Source of the DNA: Plicaturopsis crispa FD-325 SS-3
Taxonomy: Eukaryota > Basidiomycota > Agaricomycetes > Amylocorticiales > Amylocorticiaceae
Assembly: GCA_000827205.1 (NCBI GenBank)
Contig: KN832567.1
Location: forward strand, 641,189-705,188
Length of the DNA: 64,000 nt
Reading direction: 5' to 3'
Below the pieces are notes generated by a model, which saw only the letters and a program-made list of their open reading frames with translations, made no database searches and was not told where the DNA came from. Positions 1 to 10,136 of this stretch are shown here, in pieces. Both the position numbers and the translations under genes were made by a program. Position 1 is the stretch's first letter. Each line of letters opens with the position of its first letter.

Positions 1-361
1 CCTCACCGTCGACGTGGATCGTCAAGTCTTCTCCGTTGTCCGTGTTGTAGGTGAGTTGCCGTCGCGCGATACTCTCGTTGACTACAATTCAAACTGTTGT
101 CAGTCACTTCGTGTTCCTACAGAGGGGAACAACCTGCGGACATTGATTTATGTGGCGTTCTACCAAACATTGGTCGTATCTGTGAATTCGTTGAAGGTAG
201 TGGTATCCTCCTGGGTGCATGTAGCCATCACGGGGATGATATTCGCTGCGACAGTCGTCCTCTGGCATCGGTGGCACATCGTTGGTGTGCACAACTATCG
301 GTAGCAATGCTTGCTGGACATAGTCTCTGGTTGCAATATGACATGGCTCGGTGCTCGACAT
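1..361 (-). CDS. clp1-like family protein, copy 1 (5' part only, cut by window edge)
   Basis: First two exons of a gene that continues off the left edge. Exon 1 runs 361-142 from an ATG (MSSTEP...), exon 2 runs 81-7, and a GTGAGG donor occupies 6-1. The conserved blocks are DYVQQALLPIVVHTNDVPPM, MHPGGYHYLQRIHRYDQ and, across the splice, QFNESIARR...LTIHVD. The same blocks, with the same intron position and phase, occur in the copies at 2561 and 5728, so this is one tandem family. I do not firmly recognise it. The total length and spread in copy 2 would fit the agaricomycete Clp1 (clampless1) family, which acts in clamp-cell and dikaryon development, but that is a hypothesis. No signal peptide or membrane segment is visible. 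Confidence 0.8.
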
Positions 362-814
362 GATGCCAAGCTTTGGGGGAGTATGAGTTTTGAGGATATC
401 GTTTTGAGGATTGTCATGCTCGACTTTATACCTAGGCCAAACGCCGTGTACCTTCGCAGAACCTAAATACAAAGGAAAACAATACGATTGTCAGGATCAG
501 AAAACGGGGAGAACAAATAGCGAAGTGCTCAACTCGGACCGACTTGTCACTGGCAGTTTCTCGAATACAACAGACGAGCAACAGACGATGTCGAATCGCC
601 ATGACAAACAACTCCGTGTGTAGCCATATGTATCCGTGTAGATCCAAGTCGGATAATAACACTTTTTTCAAAAAGCACAATTCAGCCAGGATTCAGCGCC
701 TGCGGCAAGCCTGAGGCTTGAGCTCGAGCTCGGTGCTGCTCGAGTTTCCGGCCGAAGGTTGTATTTTCCGCGGCTGGAGTCCATTCGCAGTGAGCATGTG
801 AGCGGGAACGCTTT

Positions 815-830
815 TTTGTGGCGAGTCGCG
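815..830. promoter_or_regulatory. Shared upstream element of the clp1-like array, copy 1
   Basis: The 16-base string TTTGTGGCGAGTCGCG lies 454 bases upstream of the copy 1 start. Its core GCGAGTCGC is a palindrome around one central base. The identical string lies upstream of the other two copies. Confidence 0.6.
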
Positions 831-1050
831 ACTTCGATCGCGTCCATGGCCACCGCGTGCAAACCGCGTGAGTCTTTGGCCTTCCGCCATCTCAGTAAGA
901 CTATTCCCGCTCGAGATTTATTAGATTCTACATGCTCGAGTATATTGGGTCTACGGTCCTAGCCGCATCTAATGCTAGGCAACAAGCAACGATGTTGGGA
1001 AAGGGCGCTTGCAAACCTCGGTCGAACGAAATTCTGCGAACACAGCCTGC

Positions 1051-2561
1051 TTAAGCACTACCCGTGGCAAGTCCTTGTTCGGCCAGCGCTAAGGGAGAAT
1101 CCGTTCCATTATTGGGAGCCTGAAAATGCATAGAAGGAAAACGAAATTAACCAGCCGTACGAAAAGAGCGCCACGAAATCAATGGCAAGAAAAAACGGCG
1201 TGTACGACCTCCGGGTCGTCATCAAATAGATCTTCGTACGTGCAAGGAGCCTCATCGGTGCTGAGGTGACCTTGAAATGGGGGGCAGTAACCAACTTGTG
1301 ATGGTTTCACTCCAGGGTCGTGTCCGCAAGCAGAGTGCATCCAAAACAAGAATGTTTCGAGTATCGTTGGCCACCGTGAGGTGTAACCACGCACTTCAGA
1401 AACGCAAACGTCTGCAAAATCTACGGAAAAGACGATTAGAAGAAATTCGGAGATATAAGGATAAATAGCCTATACACACCGTCCGAAAAACATCCAAACA
1501 CCCATTCCTCATATGTTGTGAAGGCGAAGTGCTGGACCTGATGCATATAACAGAAATCGTTCACCTGGTTGACGATTAATGCCGCACAGTTAATTTGCAG
1601 ACGATGCATGGCGAAGAAGACGTTTAACTTGCCAAGGCCCAATAGTGCTGACGTTTCTGCTCCATATCTGGCTCTGTGCCCGGCCGTATGAAATCCGTGC
1701 CTTTGAACTAGGTCTAACGTAAGCCCGTGTAGGATGAAACATGACTCGTAGCACGCACTGCACGTATATTGACGAAATCACGCATATCTCTTGGCGCCAA
1801 ATACCATGGCGGAACCACGAAAACAGCCATCTTGCTATTTGTAAACGATTCTGTCTCCTGTGTACAAAGTCGTAGGTAAGCAAAGATGGCTAGCGAGGAA
1901 GACATGACAGCGTACAGTCCAATCCGCGAAAATGAAAGGGATCATGTATTGGGGTTTTAACCCCCACTCTGGATGCCGCCGAAAAGTGGCATTCGGGGCA
2001 ACCGAGGGAAACAATTGATGATAGATGGTGGTGGCTGTATTGAGAATAGTCGTGTCAGTTCTATTGCTAAGATCTCCGTCTGATCTGAGTTGCTGAAGTC
2101 TGAGGAGAGCCTCTTCGACGTTGTCCGGCAAGCCTGCTGGTATCTCCTCGACGATGCCTACAGACACGATATAAGATGATAGCCCCACCCGAATCGTGCA
2201 CGGCTGAGCTTACCATCGACATGAATAGTCAAACTTCCTGCGCCTTTTTGGTTGCGAACAAGCTGTGTTTGTGCGATGCTCTCGTTAACTATCCGGAAGT
2301 CGTCAGAAATTGCTTAGGAAGCTGTTATACTGACTGACATTGAGTAACTGCTCGCTCTATTAAGAATTGATCGTATCGGTGAATCCGACGCAGGTAATGA
2401 AAGCCTCCCGGATGAAGATACCCGTCGGGAGGATGGCATTCACTGCGGCAGTCGACATGCGGTGGCATCGATGGGACCTCTTTGGTGTGCACAACTATTG
2501 GCAGTAGGGCTTCCGGGACATAGTCCTTAGTCGCCACAAAATGCGGCGTAGATCTCGACAT
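1051..2561 (-). CDS. clp1-like family protein, copy 2 (347 aa)
   Basis: Eight exons: 2561-2339, 2288-2214, 2157-1916, 1857-1759, 1671-1633, 1564-1480, 1420-1209, 1119-1051, summing to 348 codons. The start is the ATG at 2561, in context CACCATGTC, and it aligns with copy 1. Conserved blocks in order are VPEALLPIVVHTKEVPSM, YLHPGGFHYLRRIHRYDQ, SLTIHVDGIVEEIP, TIYHQLFPSV, a MAVFVVPPWYLAPRDMRDF block, HFAFTTYEEWVF and ETFLFWMHSACG. The intron after 1633 appears to use a GC donor (GCAAGT). The protein ends about 22 residues after the APNN block, whereas copy 3 runs on for more than 230 residues. No known catalytic motif is visible. Function unknown; clampless1-like is the family to test first, given a size close to 350-370 residues. 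Confidence 0.75.
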
Positions 2562-2959
2562 GGTGGGTATCAAAGTCGCAGGGGAAACGGGTGATAGCAG
2601 TGGTATGCGAAGTGTGACGCCGGAGCCTGATGTTCGACTTTATATAGGTCCGAAGACGCCGTGTATGAGCAGGAACTACAAAAGCAACATAGCACAATTG
2701 TCAGAGAAGAACACTGGAAGAACAAGTACTAACTTAACCTGGACCGCCTTGTCAGATTTTCGGGATGCAACAGGTGATGTGCGTTGTTGACTCGCCGCAA
2801 CAAACGACACCATATGTGTCCATATGTAACCATATGTATCCGTGTGGATCTAGAATAATGGCGCGTTAGGATGTCTTGATTTGTGTCGAGAGCTCGTTCT
2901 TGTTTTTCCAAGGTATCGAATTCCATTAATTTGCAGCATCTTGCCCGTGCAAAAGAAAT

Positions 2960-2975
2960 TTTGTGGCGAGTCGCG
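2960..2975. promoter_or_regulatory. Shared upstream element of the clp1-like array, copy 2
   Basis: Identical 16-mer with the GCGAGTCGC core, 399 bases upstream of the copy 2 ATG. Here and in copy 3 the match extends leftward over TTGCCCGTGCAA. Three CCATATG repeats occur closer to the gene at 2810, 2820 and 2830; one CCATATG occurs in the copy 1 promoter at 624. Confidence 0.6.
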
Positions 2976-3447
2976 TCAGGTAGCGCGTCTCGAACGTGTT
3001 CGTCAAGCAGCCGTTGAATCTTGATTACAGCAATTGCATCAGGTCCCCGTTTCCTCAGCTTGCAGTAGCTGCCCGTGTCGCTGGGAGACCGCCGTGTCGT
3101 TCAGTATACGAGTGCATAGACGGCAACAATCAGTCGCCGTTTGTTTATGAAGGTCAACTCGGTAGGCGCGGCCTCCGGGCCGCCGGGGGCCGAGTCGTTT
3201 TCTAACTTTCGCCGGGAGAGTAACTCGTCGTGGTAGGGCACCACTGGTACTATCGTACGGTTCGCCGTGTTGTACTAATAGTAATATATTAGTAGATTAT
3301 AAGGAAGTATAGTAGGTAGATAAGCACGATCGGGCAGCCCTCAACGCCGGCGTACTAGTACGCTACTTATGAATTGTCTCAAACTATACTGAACTTACAA
3401 GCATCAGTCAAACGGATCCTGCTGGGGCGTCGCTAGCCGCAGCGTGC
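2976..3447. other. Intergenic, no gene seen
   Basis: Between the copy 2 promoter element and the copy 3 stop. It holds a GC-rich patch near 3167-3192 and an AT-rich patch near 3270-3325 (repeated TAGTA/ATTAG). No supported ORF or RNA. Confidence 0.5.
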
Positions 3448-5728
3448 TTAAACGCTGCCCGTAGCAGAATAGTCGCCTTGATGGTCGTTTCCTGTCGGTG
3501 ACCCCGAAGCCCCAGACCAGCGTGGCATCTCGTTGTAATCCAGTCCGGTGAGAGTGTTTTGATGTGGCCCACCTGGAGAAAAGTTGAGGCCACCCAATGG
3601 AACGCAGTCTTCCTGTGAGACCAAGATACCGGGGGAGTAGCATGTCGAGTAGTTTTGAGACTCGGCATAGCCTGTCCCATGCTGGCCCTGCTGATCAAGG
3701 GCACCCGCGTCGAATTGTTCGTCCCAGCTGGTAGTAGGAGGGGGCGCACTCGCGGGAGCTTGGCCATGGAGCTGATGCGACGGCGCCGCGTCGAAGCTGG
3801 GATGCAGAGGCATCTGGGCAAGAGCTCCTGTGAGCTCACTGGAGCTAGCATTATGCGCATTGAATCCTGTTCCGCTAGAAGATGCGTGTTCAGAATTTTC
3901 GAAGAGGGAGTTGAACCAGCGAGAGAAGTCGCCACTTGTATAGTCGTCTTGACCTATGGAAGATGCTGAAAAGTCGGAAAGGTAAGCAGGCTCAGGCCTC
4001 CCGCTCGTTAGCTCCAGTCCTAAAGCATGCCTGTATCCGCCATATCGATCGAATGTCGGTAGAGCGCTCGCATGTCTTGACGGTCCCTGGGAGATACCTG
4101 GTATATGTAGAGCCTGCACTCCATGCCCTTCCATAGGTGGCGGGGATGCCACGTTGGCGGTTGTAAATTCTTGATCGGCCAACATTGTAAAGGAACAATC
4201 CGTGGCATTGTTGGGCGCCTGAAAAATACACAAGAAAAACAAAATCAACTAGCCGTACGAAAGGAGGGCGTTTCGAATCAATAACAAGAAAAAATTGCAT
4301 GAATAGCCTTCGGATCCCCGACAAAGAGATCTTGGTATGTGCAGGGAGCCTCGTCGGTGGAAATCTGGCCGAAGAAGGGAGGGCATTGACCAACCTGTGA
4401 TGGTTTTAATCCTGGACCGCCTCCACAAGCAGAATGCATCCAGAATAAGAACGTCTCGAGGATGGTCGGATACCGCGCCGTGCGTCCACGTACTTCGGAA
4501 ATGGTAACATCAACAAAATCTTGGGGCACCGCAGCCCATTAGAATAGAGTCATAAATACGAGGGATTCGACATACCATCCGAGAAACTCCCAAACGCCCA
4601 TTCCTCATATGTTGTGAATGCGAAATGGTGAACCTCATACATATAACAAACATCGTTCACCTAACCACCCAGAACCGCGGCGTCATCAATATGCCGAAGA
4701 TTTATCAAATAGACAGATGACTGCACTCGCCATGGCCCAGTAGTGCTGTCTCTTCTGTTCTATATCTGGCGGTTTACCTGGCTGAATGAGATCGGAGGGT
4801 GTAAACTAGTGTGCTGTCAGTCTACGCGTGAGTATACAAACGACGCGTGCCACGTACTGTGCGCGTATAGACGAAGTCTCGCATATCCCGTGGTGCCATA
4901 TACCAGGGCGGAACCACGAACACCGCCATTTTCGCATTCGTGCAAGAAGTCGTATTCTAGGAACAAAAAGTCAGCCAAGATAGGTAACCCAGGTTCTCAA
5001 CACAGCATATAGAATGACGCACAGTCCAGTCCGCAAAGACATAAGGAGTGAGGTATTGGTACTGTTTCCCCCACTCTATATGGCGTCGAAAACAGCTTGT
5101 TGGAGAGACGGAAGGGAACAGCTGGTGGTAGATAGTAGCGGCTGTTTTTAAAACAGTCGCGTCAGTCCGGCGGGCCAAATCATCATCGATCCTGAGGTTT
5201 CGCAATTCGAGGAGAGACTGCTCGACATGGGTTGGCAAGCCTGGGGGTATTTCCTCGACAACGCCTAAAGAGAAACACGAAAGCATCGTTATCCGGCAGG
5301 CCATCGTGACCGTAGCATCAGCATACCATCAACATGGATCGTCAAGTTTTCTGTGCCACCGTTGCGAGAAGTAGCCAGCAGTTTGTCTGCAATGGTGTCA
5401 TTGACTGTGTCAAAATGAAATGAGAACGAATTTTAGTGGCCGAAGAGGTCTTTCACTGACATTCAGTAATCAATTGCTCGACCCAGCATTGATCGTATCT
5501 GCGTATTTTGCGGAGGTAGTGGAACCCTCCCGGGTGAAGATAACCGTTATCTGGATGCCACTCGCTGCGACAGTCGTAAGGTGGCATCGGTGGCACATCG
5601 GCGGTGTGGATAACTATTGGCAGCAGAGCATTTGGGACATAGTCCTTGGCCACAACAAAGCGCGATTCAGGCGCTGGCATTTGAGATAGGCAAGCTTGTA
5701 GAGGAAACGGGTGAAATGGAGATGACAT
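3448..5728 (-). CDS. clp1-like family protein, copy 3, with long C-terminal tail (601 aa)
   Basis: Eight exons: 5728-5461, 5404-5327, 5264-5023, 4956-4858, 4781-4731, 4660-4576, 4519-4308, 4218-3448, summing to 602 codons. The intron layout matches copy 2 one for one. It shares the HPGGFHYLRKIRRYDQ, TIYHQLFPSV, MAVFVVPPWYMAPRDMRDF, FAFTTYEEWAF and ETFLFWMHSACG blocks. The intron after 4731 appears to use a GC donor (GCGAGT); the donor of the last intron is uncertain because the expected site reads AAG/GCTATT. The last exon encodes 257 residues and is rich in Ser, Gly, Pro, His and Asp, without repeats or membrane segments. Copy 2 stops at the matching place after its APNN block, so the tail is either gained here or lost there. 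The tail composition would fit a disordered activation-type region, which is inference only. Confidence 0.7.
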
Positions 5729-6068
5729 CGTCGATCTCTGTTGGACTTTAAGTCCGCAGCATCGACCCCGTGTTTCTATGGGCCCTGGAGAGCGAAGCCG
5801 CGGTTGTCAGAATCAGAACAAGAAAGAACAAATAAGAGCGAGTATTCTCAACTCGGACCGCCTTGTAGTCCTTGGAAAACAATAGATGATGCGTGATGAA
5901 TCGCCGCCACAATCGAACTTATGTGTCCATGTGGGTCCGTGTAGGTCTGTGATAAGAACGCATTAGCTAGGGAGCCTTCATTTTGTACGCTGAGCCGCTC
6001 CAGCGGTTGATAGAGGTGTTATTTTTTTTGCGACATCGACGAAGCCAAGTTGCCCGTGCAAGAGAAAG

Positions 6069-6084
6069 TTTGTGGCGAGTCGCG
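6069..6084. promoter_or_regulatory. Shared upstream element of the clp1-like array, copy 3
   Basis: Identical 16-mer with the GCGAGTCGC core, 341 bases upstream of the copy 3 ATG, preceded by the same TTGCCCGTGCAA block as in copy 2. Conservation in three otherwise diverged promoters suggests a protein-binding site. Confidence 0.6.
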
Positions 6085-6299
6085 ATCGGTCGACCGCTTA
6101 GATCGTTCTGGAAAACGGTCTCCCCTCTAACGTCAGCCTAAACAAGGCTGCTCGCGCGAATAGCTTCACTGAATCATCACTGCCAGGGTGCCAGCGAGTA
6201 CTCCAAGAGATGACTTCATACACATATCGCGTAGTACATACATAAGACCCATAAGATAATTAGTGCCGATAACCTGGAGCAATACTATAATGCACTGCC

Positions 6300-8198
6300 C
6301 TATTGAAGAACACATCCTTTGCCCATGTCCGGGGTAAACCCCATCTCCAGTAGCTCCTCTTCAGCTGCCTCGCGCTCGTTCGCCTTCCGTTTTGCGGCCG
6401 CTTCATTGGGGAACCAATCCTGCATGAAGTTGACCAACGCCTTGTCGACATTCGCTGCGAGGGACGATGAGTCAGAAGGCTGGCGACGGGGAGAAAATGG
6501 GGTACAAGAACTCACATCGATCGGCGGAAAGTACGGTTGGAGCACGACACATGGGACAGCAATCCTGGCCTCTCTTCTGCATCTTGACCAAGCACCTACG
6601 AGTGCACGAATTCGGTCAGCGATATGATCCTTCGTGGCAACAGACAATGGCTGCACAAAGGCGACGCGCGAAGAAATGCTAAGTTGGACTCACCTGACGC
6701 AGAACAAGTGCCCGCAGAACAATCGCACAGGTGTATACGCTAGGCTCGTGCATATGAGGCATGCGTAATCATCGATATGCGGAACCAAGGGCAAAAGCGT
6801 TTCACCGATAGCTTGGACGAGGATACGGGGGAACGATAGGCTGATCTGCGGGAGGAGCGCTGAATTCGGGAGCAGGGCGTTCGAAGTCGTATTAGGTATT
6901 AGACCATCATTAGGTTGATGGGTCGATGACATGGTAAAACCTTTGGATGAAAGGGAAGCCAGGTCGAGGAGTTGGGGTGAAGAGGCGGTCGGAAAATGGA
7001 TCGGTGCAGGCGATGCACCCGGGGGAAGGGGCAACGCAGTGCGCTTTGTGTGCTTTTTGAGGATTTTACGAGTCGCTTCTACATTAGCATATTGAAACTG
7101 CAAAACATCAGCCATTAGTAAACATACTGCACAATTCATTGTTAGGCATATAAGCATACCTTCTTTAGATTGAGCACGAAAACATTAAGTTCGACAAAGG
7201 TCTTCAAAGCGGATTTACTCTCCGCGAGATGGAGTTTCGTCGGGCGAAAGCCAAAATCTAACCAAGGCTTCCTGGAACCTGCCCCGCTTTCTCGCACTCC
7301 GATGCGGTCTAGAAAGCCGTGCAGCCTCTGTTCTGAATCCTCAACGGTGCGTTCGCCCCTGCTGGCCTCGGCTACGCTCTCGAATATCTCCGCTTCAAGA
7401 TAAATGCGAAATATCTCGCGCCACGCCGCCAGGTCGGATTTTGCATGAAGCGTGAACGCTGCAGTAGCGTGAGGGGTGGCAGAAGCTGGACGCGCCGAGA
7501 AGGAGATGGCACGTGCAAGTGAGGAGAGAGAGACGATGAAGTCGGCATGAAGCTTGAGCAGATGGAGAGAAAGAGATTGAAGGGCCGTAGATAGGAGGTG
7601 AAAGAAGGCCGTGTCGGAAACGAGAGGAACAACGACTTCTTGCGGACTGGAACTGCGGGGCACGATAAGCCATGTAGAAACAATCACTAAGTATACACGT
7701 ACTCTGGAGGTAGCGAATCGCCGCCCGGGTTTGCATGCGTTTGGAGTATCCAGCGGAGGGATGTCGGGTCCGGGGTATCGAGTGGCGGTTCTTTGTCCGG
7801 GGTATTGGTGATCAGAAATCGTAGTCGCGGTTCGATGTGGTCGACGTCCCCACTGAGCTCGTAAACGAGCCGCGGGTGATGCTCTGCGGTCGCCGTCTCT
7901 GCGAGTTCTACCTTCAGGAGGGCGTCCGTGTCGACCGCCTTCCCCTTCCCTTTAATGTCTCCCGGGACAGGGACCGACCCATTCTCGAGGAGCTCCTGCA
8001 AGACCTCCGGGCTCAGACCTAAAGACTCGAGCTCATTAACGACCTTGTTTATCAACTTCTTCAGCTATGACCCTAGATTAGCGCTTCACCTCCACATAAT
8101 AGGTGGTGACGACATACCTGCCGATACTGTATAGCATTGTCCCTTAGCTCCGGTGGAAGAGTTAGAAGGAGAGACGCATAGGTCTTCGAGAAGTGCAT
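6300..8198 (-). CDS. SPX-RING E3 ubiquitin ligase (526 aa)
   Basis: Six exons: 8198-8118, 8064-7697, 7652-7160, 7097-6694, 6595-6516, 6454-6300, summing to 527 codons. The N-terminus MHFSKTYASLLLTLPPEL and the LKKLINKV segment are the start of an SPX domain, which closes with the basic ILKKHTKRT motif around residue 330. SPX domains sense inositol pyrophosphates and so report phosphate status. The C-terminal third carries a C3HC4 RING: CLIC, then CGHLFCVRC, then CPMC, completed across two splice sites. This order is the family of S. pombe Pqr1 and plant NLA, ubiquitin ligases that restrict phosphate uptake. The protein ends in an acidic helix and GKGCVLQ. A role in phosphate homeostasis follows from the family; the substrate cannot be read here. 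Confidence 0.9.
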
Positions 8199-8658
8199 TT
8201 ATTTGTGGAGTTGAAGTCTTTGTCGCTAGGATTTGGCTGAGCACATAGTAATGTGTGCTGCGCGGTTACCGGTAGCACAGTGGGCGGGCGGTTAACTTCA
8301 AAAGACCGTATGTATGTTCCAGGGTTTCGTTTAGCGGGGTCCAAGATAAGAATGTTTACAGAGGAATAAAAAGCAATTGTAGGGTAAACGTGCTCGTCGT
8401 TCGAGGTTGTTGAACGTTGAACGTTCGTCGTTGCGGTACCGTTGCGGCGGCGGCAAGGCCGACGGCGGGGTCCAGATATGGAAATTCTCGTCGGCGCTCC
8501 TTTCGCGCAATGCCGCAGCGCGGTGTGTGGCACGACGTCGAGACTCGCGACTCGAGGCTACGAGAAAAGAAATTATGGCATAGGCATCTAGCATTATCGC
8601 TACGCACCGCAGTGGAAGAAGAGGCTACATACATGATTACTGTACATTCCCAAATATC
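8199..8658. other. Intergenic: SPX-RING promoter and 3' side of GNAT-Mss4 gene
   Basis: 460 bases between two genes on the same strand. A GC-rich stretch lies at 8425-8475. No TATA box, repeat or RNA gene was recognised. Confidence 0.5.
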
Positions 8659-9843
8659 TCAGTCTACACGGTAGCCGACACGTGTACACGCCACCCAAAA
8701 TTCCTTTCCACCTTGCTGCGCCCATCCCAGCGGACCGAGATCGCATTCCGCGCATGCAAGCAGCTGCACCCCTGGCCCTGTCCCATCTGACTGGGGTATA
8801 CGCTTTGAAAATCCGATGTTTTCAAATGCCATGACAGTGGGGCCAGTACGCCACCAGTGGGTATGCTCGGGAGGCGGAGGCAATGGAGCCAGGAGCGGTG
8901 ACGTTGTTATCGACGGGGGGTCAATCTGCGACAACTGAGTCAACGCGGTTCGGAGAAAAATGCGGGGGACTTCACGGACCGCAAAGCTTACGCCCTCTAC
9001 ATGTTTTGCTGCACCTGCCTTCAAGATGATGCTTCCGCAGCCATCTCGCGGGCAAAGAATATCGAACTTGTTCTCTGAAGATGGCGTCGTAACCTCGGCG
9101 ATGCCACCTTGAAAGTCAGTTAGCAATTTCGCTCCGGGCCGTGGTCGAGACGGGCGTTGGAGGGCCTCCCAGACTCCCGGAGGTATCTCTTGCTGCTGCG
9201 CCTGCTGTGGCCGTAGATCCCGATGCATCTCAAACCATGGTCTGTCTCCATGTACGACCGCGCTTTTCCCACCCCATTGGAATCCAGCACGTTCGTACAA
9301 TCCACGGAGCTCCTCATGCGTTATGAGCAGTACGCGCTCATACTGCGTTTCATCGAGGCGAGCGACGTACTCCTGGAGGAGTCGGAGAGCGATTCCTGTG
9401 CGACGATATGTAGGTGCGACACAGATAGAATGTATGCAGACGTTTGGTGCTCCCGGGACGTGATGAGACATGGACGCCGCGGTGAGAGATGCGTCGGGCG
9501 ACAGCGTCGCGCAGACGTAGCCTACAAGTGTACGTGGAGAGCTGTCTGTTGGCAAGTAGGCGCCAAGGAAAAGGTCACCGGCTTCTTTTTGTCGGTATCT
9601 GGCGCGATCGGGGTGTGAGGTCGAGAACAGGACGGCGGGGAACGAGCGCACCGAAATGCATCGAGTGACGCGGCTTCTGACGGTGGAAATCCTGCAGGTT
9701 TGAACACAATAGAGGGTTAGGGTGTATGCTGATAACAGGCTGTGTAGCATACCGTCTGTCTCGATTTTGTGCGCCGCATCGATGTCGGTGCTAGAGACCA
9801 AATCGAAAGATACCGTCTCCGCCGCCGCTTTTGCAATTGGCAT
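8659..9843 (-). CDS. GNAT acetyltransferase fused to an Mss4-like zinc domain (356 aa)
   Basis: Three exons: 9843-9753, 9691-9652, 9598-8659, summing to 357 codons; the second intron is only 53 bases. The N-terminal half is a GNAT fold: DGFPPSEAASLDAFRYRQ (arylalkylamine-type acetyltransferase start), FLGAYLPT, then the acetyl-CoA loop VAPTYRRTGIALRLLQ and the ERAGF end strand. The C-terminal half has paired zinc ligands CPRDGCGS and CAECDLGPLGW, the signature of Mss4/Dss4 (RABIF), a chaperone-like factor for exocytic Rab GTPases, and ends WVACTRVGYRV. The GNAT substrate cannot be told from sequence; polyamine, arylalkylamine or protein N-termini are possible. The fusion suggests linked action in the secretory route, which is inference. 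Confidence 0.85.
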   Translation of the reverse strand: MPIAKAAAETVSFDLVSSTDIDAAHKIETDGMLHSLLSAYTLTLYCVQTCRISTVRSRVTRCISVRSFPAVLFSTSHPDRARYRQKEAGDLFLGAYLPTDSSPRTLVGYVCATLSPDASLTAASMSHHVPGAPNVCIHSICVAPTYRRTGIALRLLQEYVARLDETQYERVLLITHEELRGLYERAGFQWGGKSAVVHGDRPWFEMHRDLRPQQAQQQEIPPGVWEALQRPSRPRPGAKLLTDFQGGIAEVTTPSSENKFDILCPRDGCGSIILKAGAAKHVEGVSFAVREVPRIFLRTALTQLSQIDPPSITTSPLLAPLPPPPEHTHWWRTGPTVMAFENIGFSKRIPQSDGTGPGVQLLACAECDLGPLGWAQQGGKEFWVACTRVGYRVD

Positions 9844-10105
9844 GGCGAACCCAATCCGTCTAAACTGTCGTTGTCGACGTGGACTACAATGAAGATGACA
9901 AGGAAGACCAATTCAGTACAAAAGCTCAAACGCGAGCGTTGGAAAGTATTGGGTCACTGCGCAAACGGACTTGAAGGCATTACTCCAGGATAGGGGCTAT
10001 TTATCTAATACTGTATACAGCGACGACGCACTGCAACTCTTAGTCTCCTTTGCTGACCTAATAGAGCATGATAGTCGATGCTCTATATAAGGTCTGCCCC
10101 AAGTT
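9844..10105. other. Intergenic, promoter of GNAT-Mss4
   Basis: Upstream region of the GNAT-Mss4 gene up to the transposon. No distinct element recognised. Confidence 0.4.
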
Positions 10106-10136
10106 ATCGGTGGCGCGGTAGGGGGGTACATTCGGT
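10106..10136 (+). repeat. Left terminal inverted repeat
   Basis: 31 bases, G-rich, exact inverse of 11175-11205. Confidence 0.8.
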
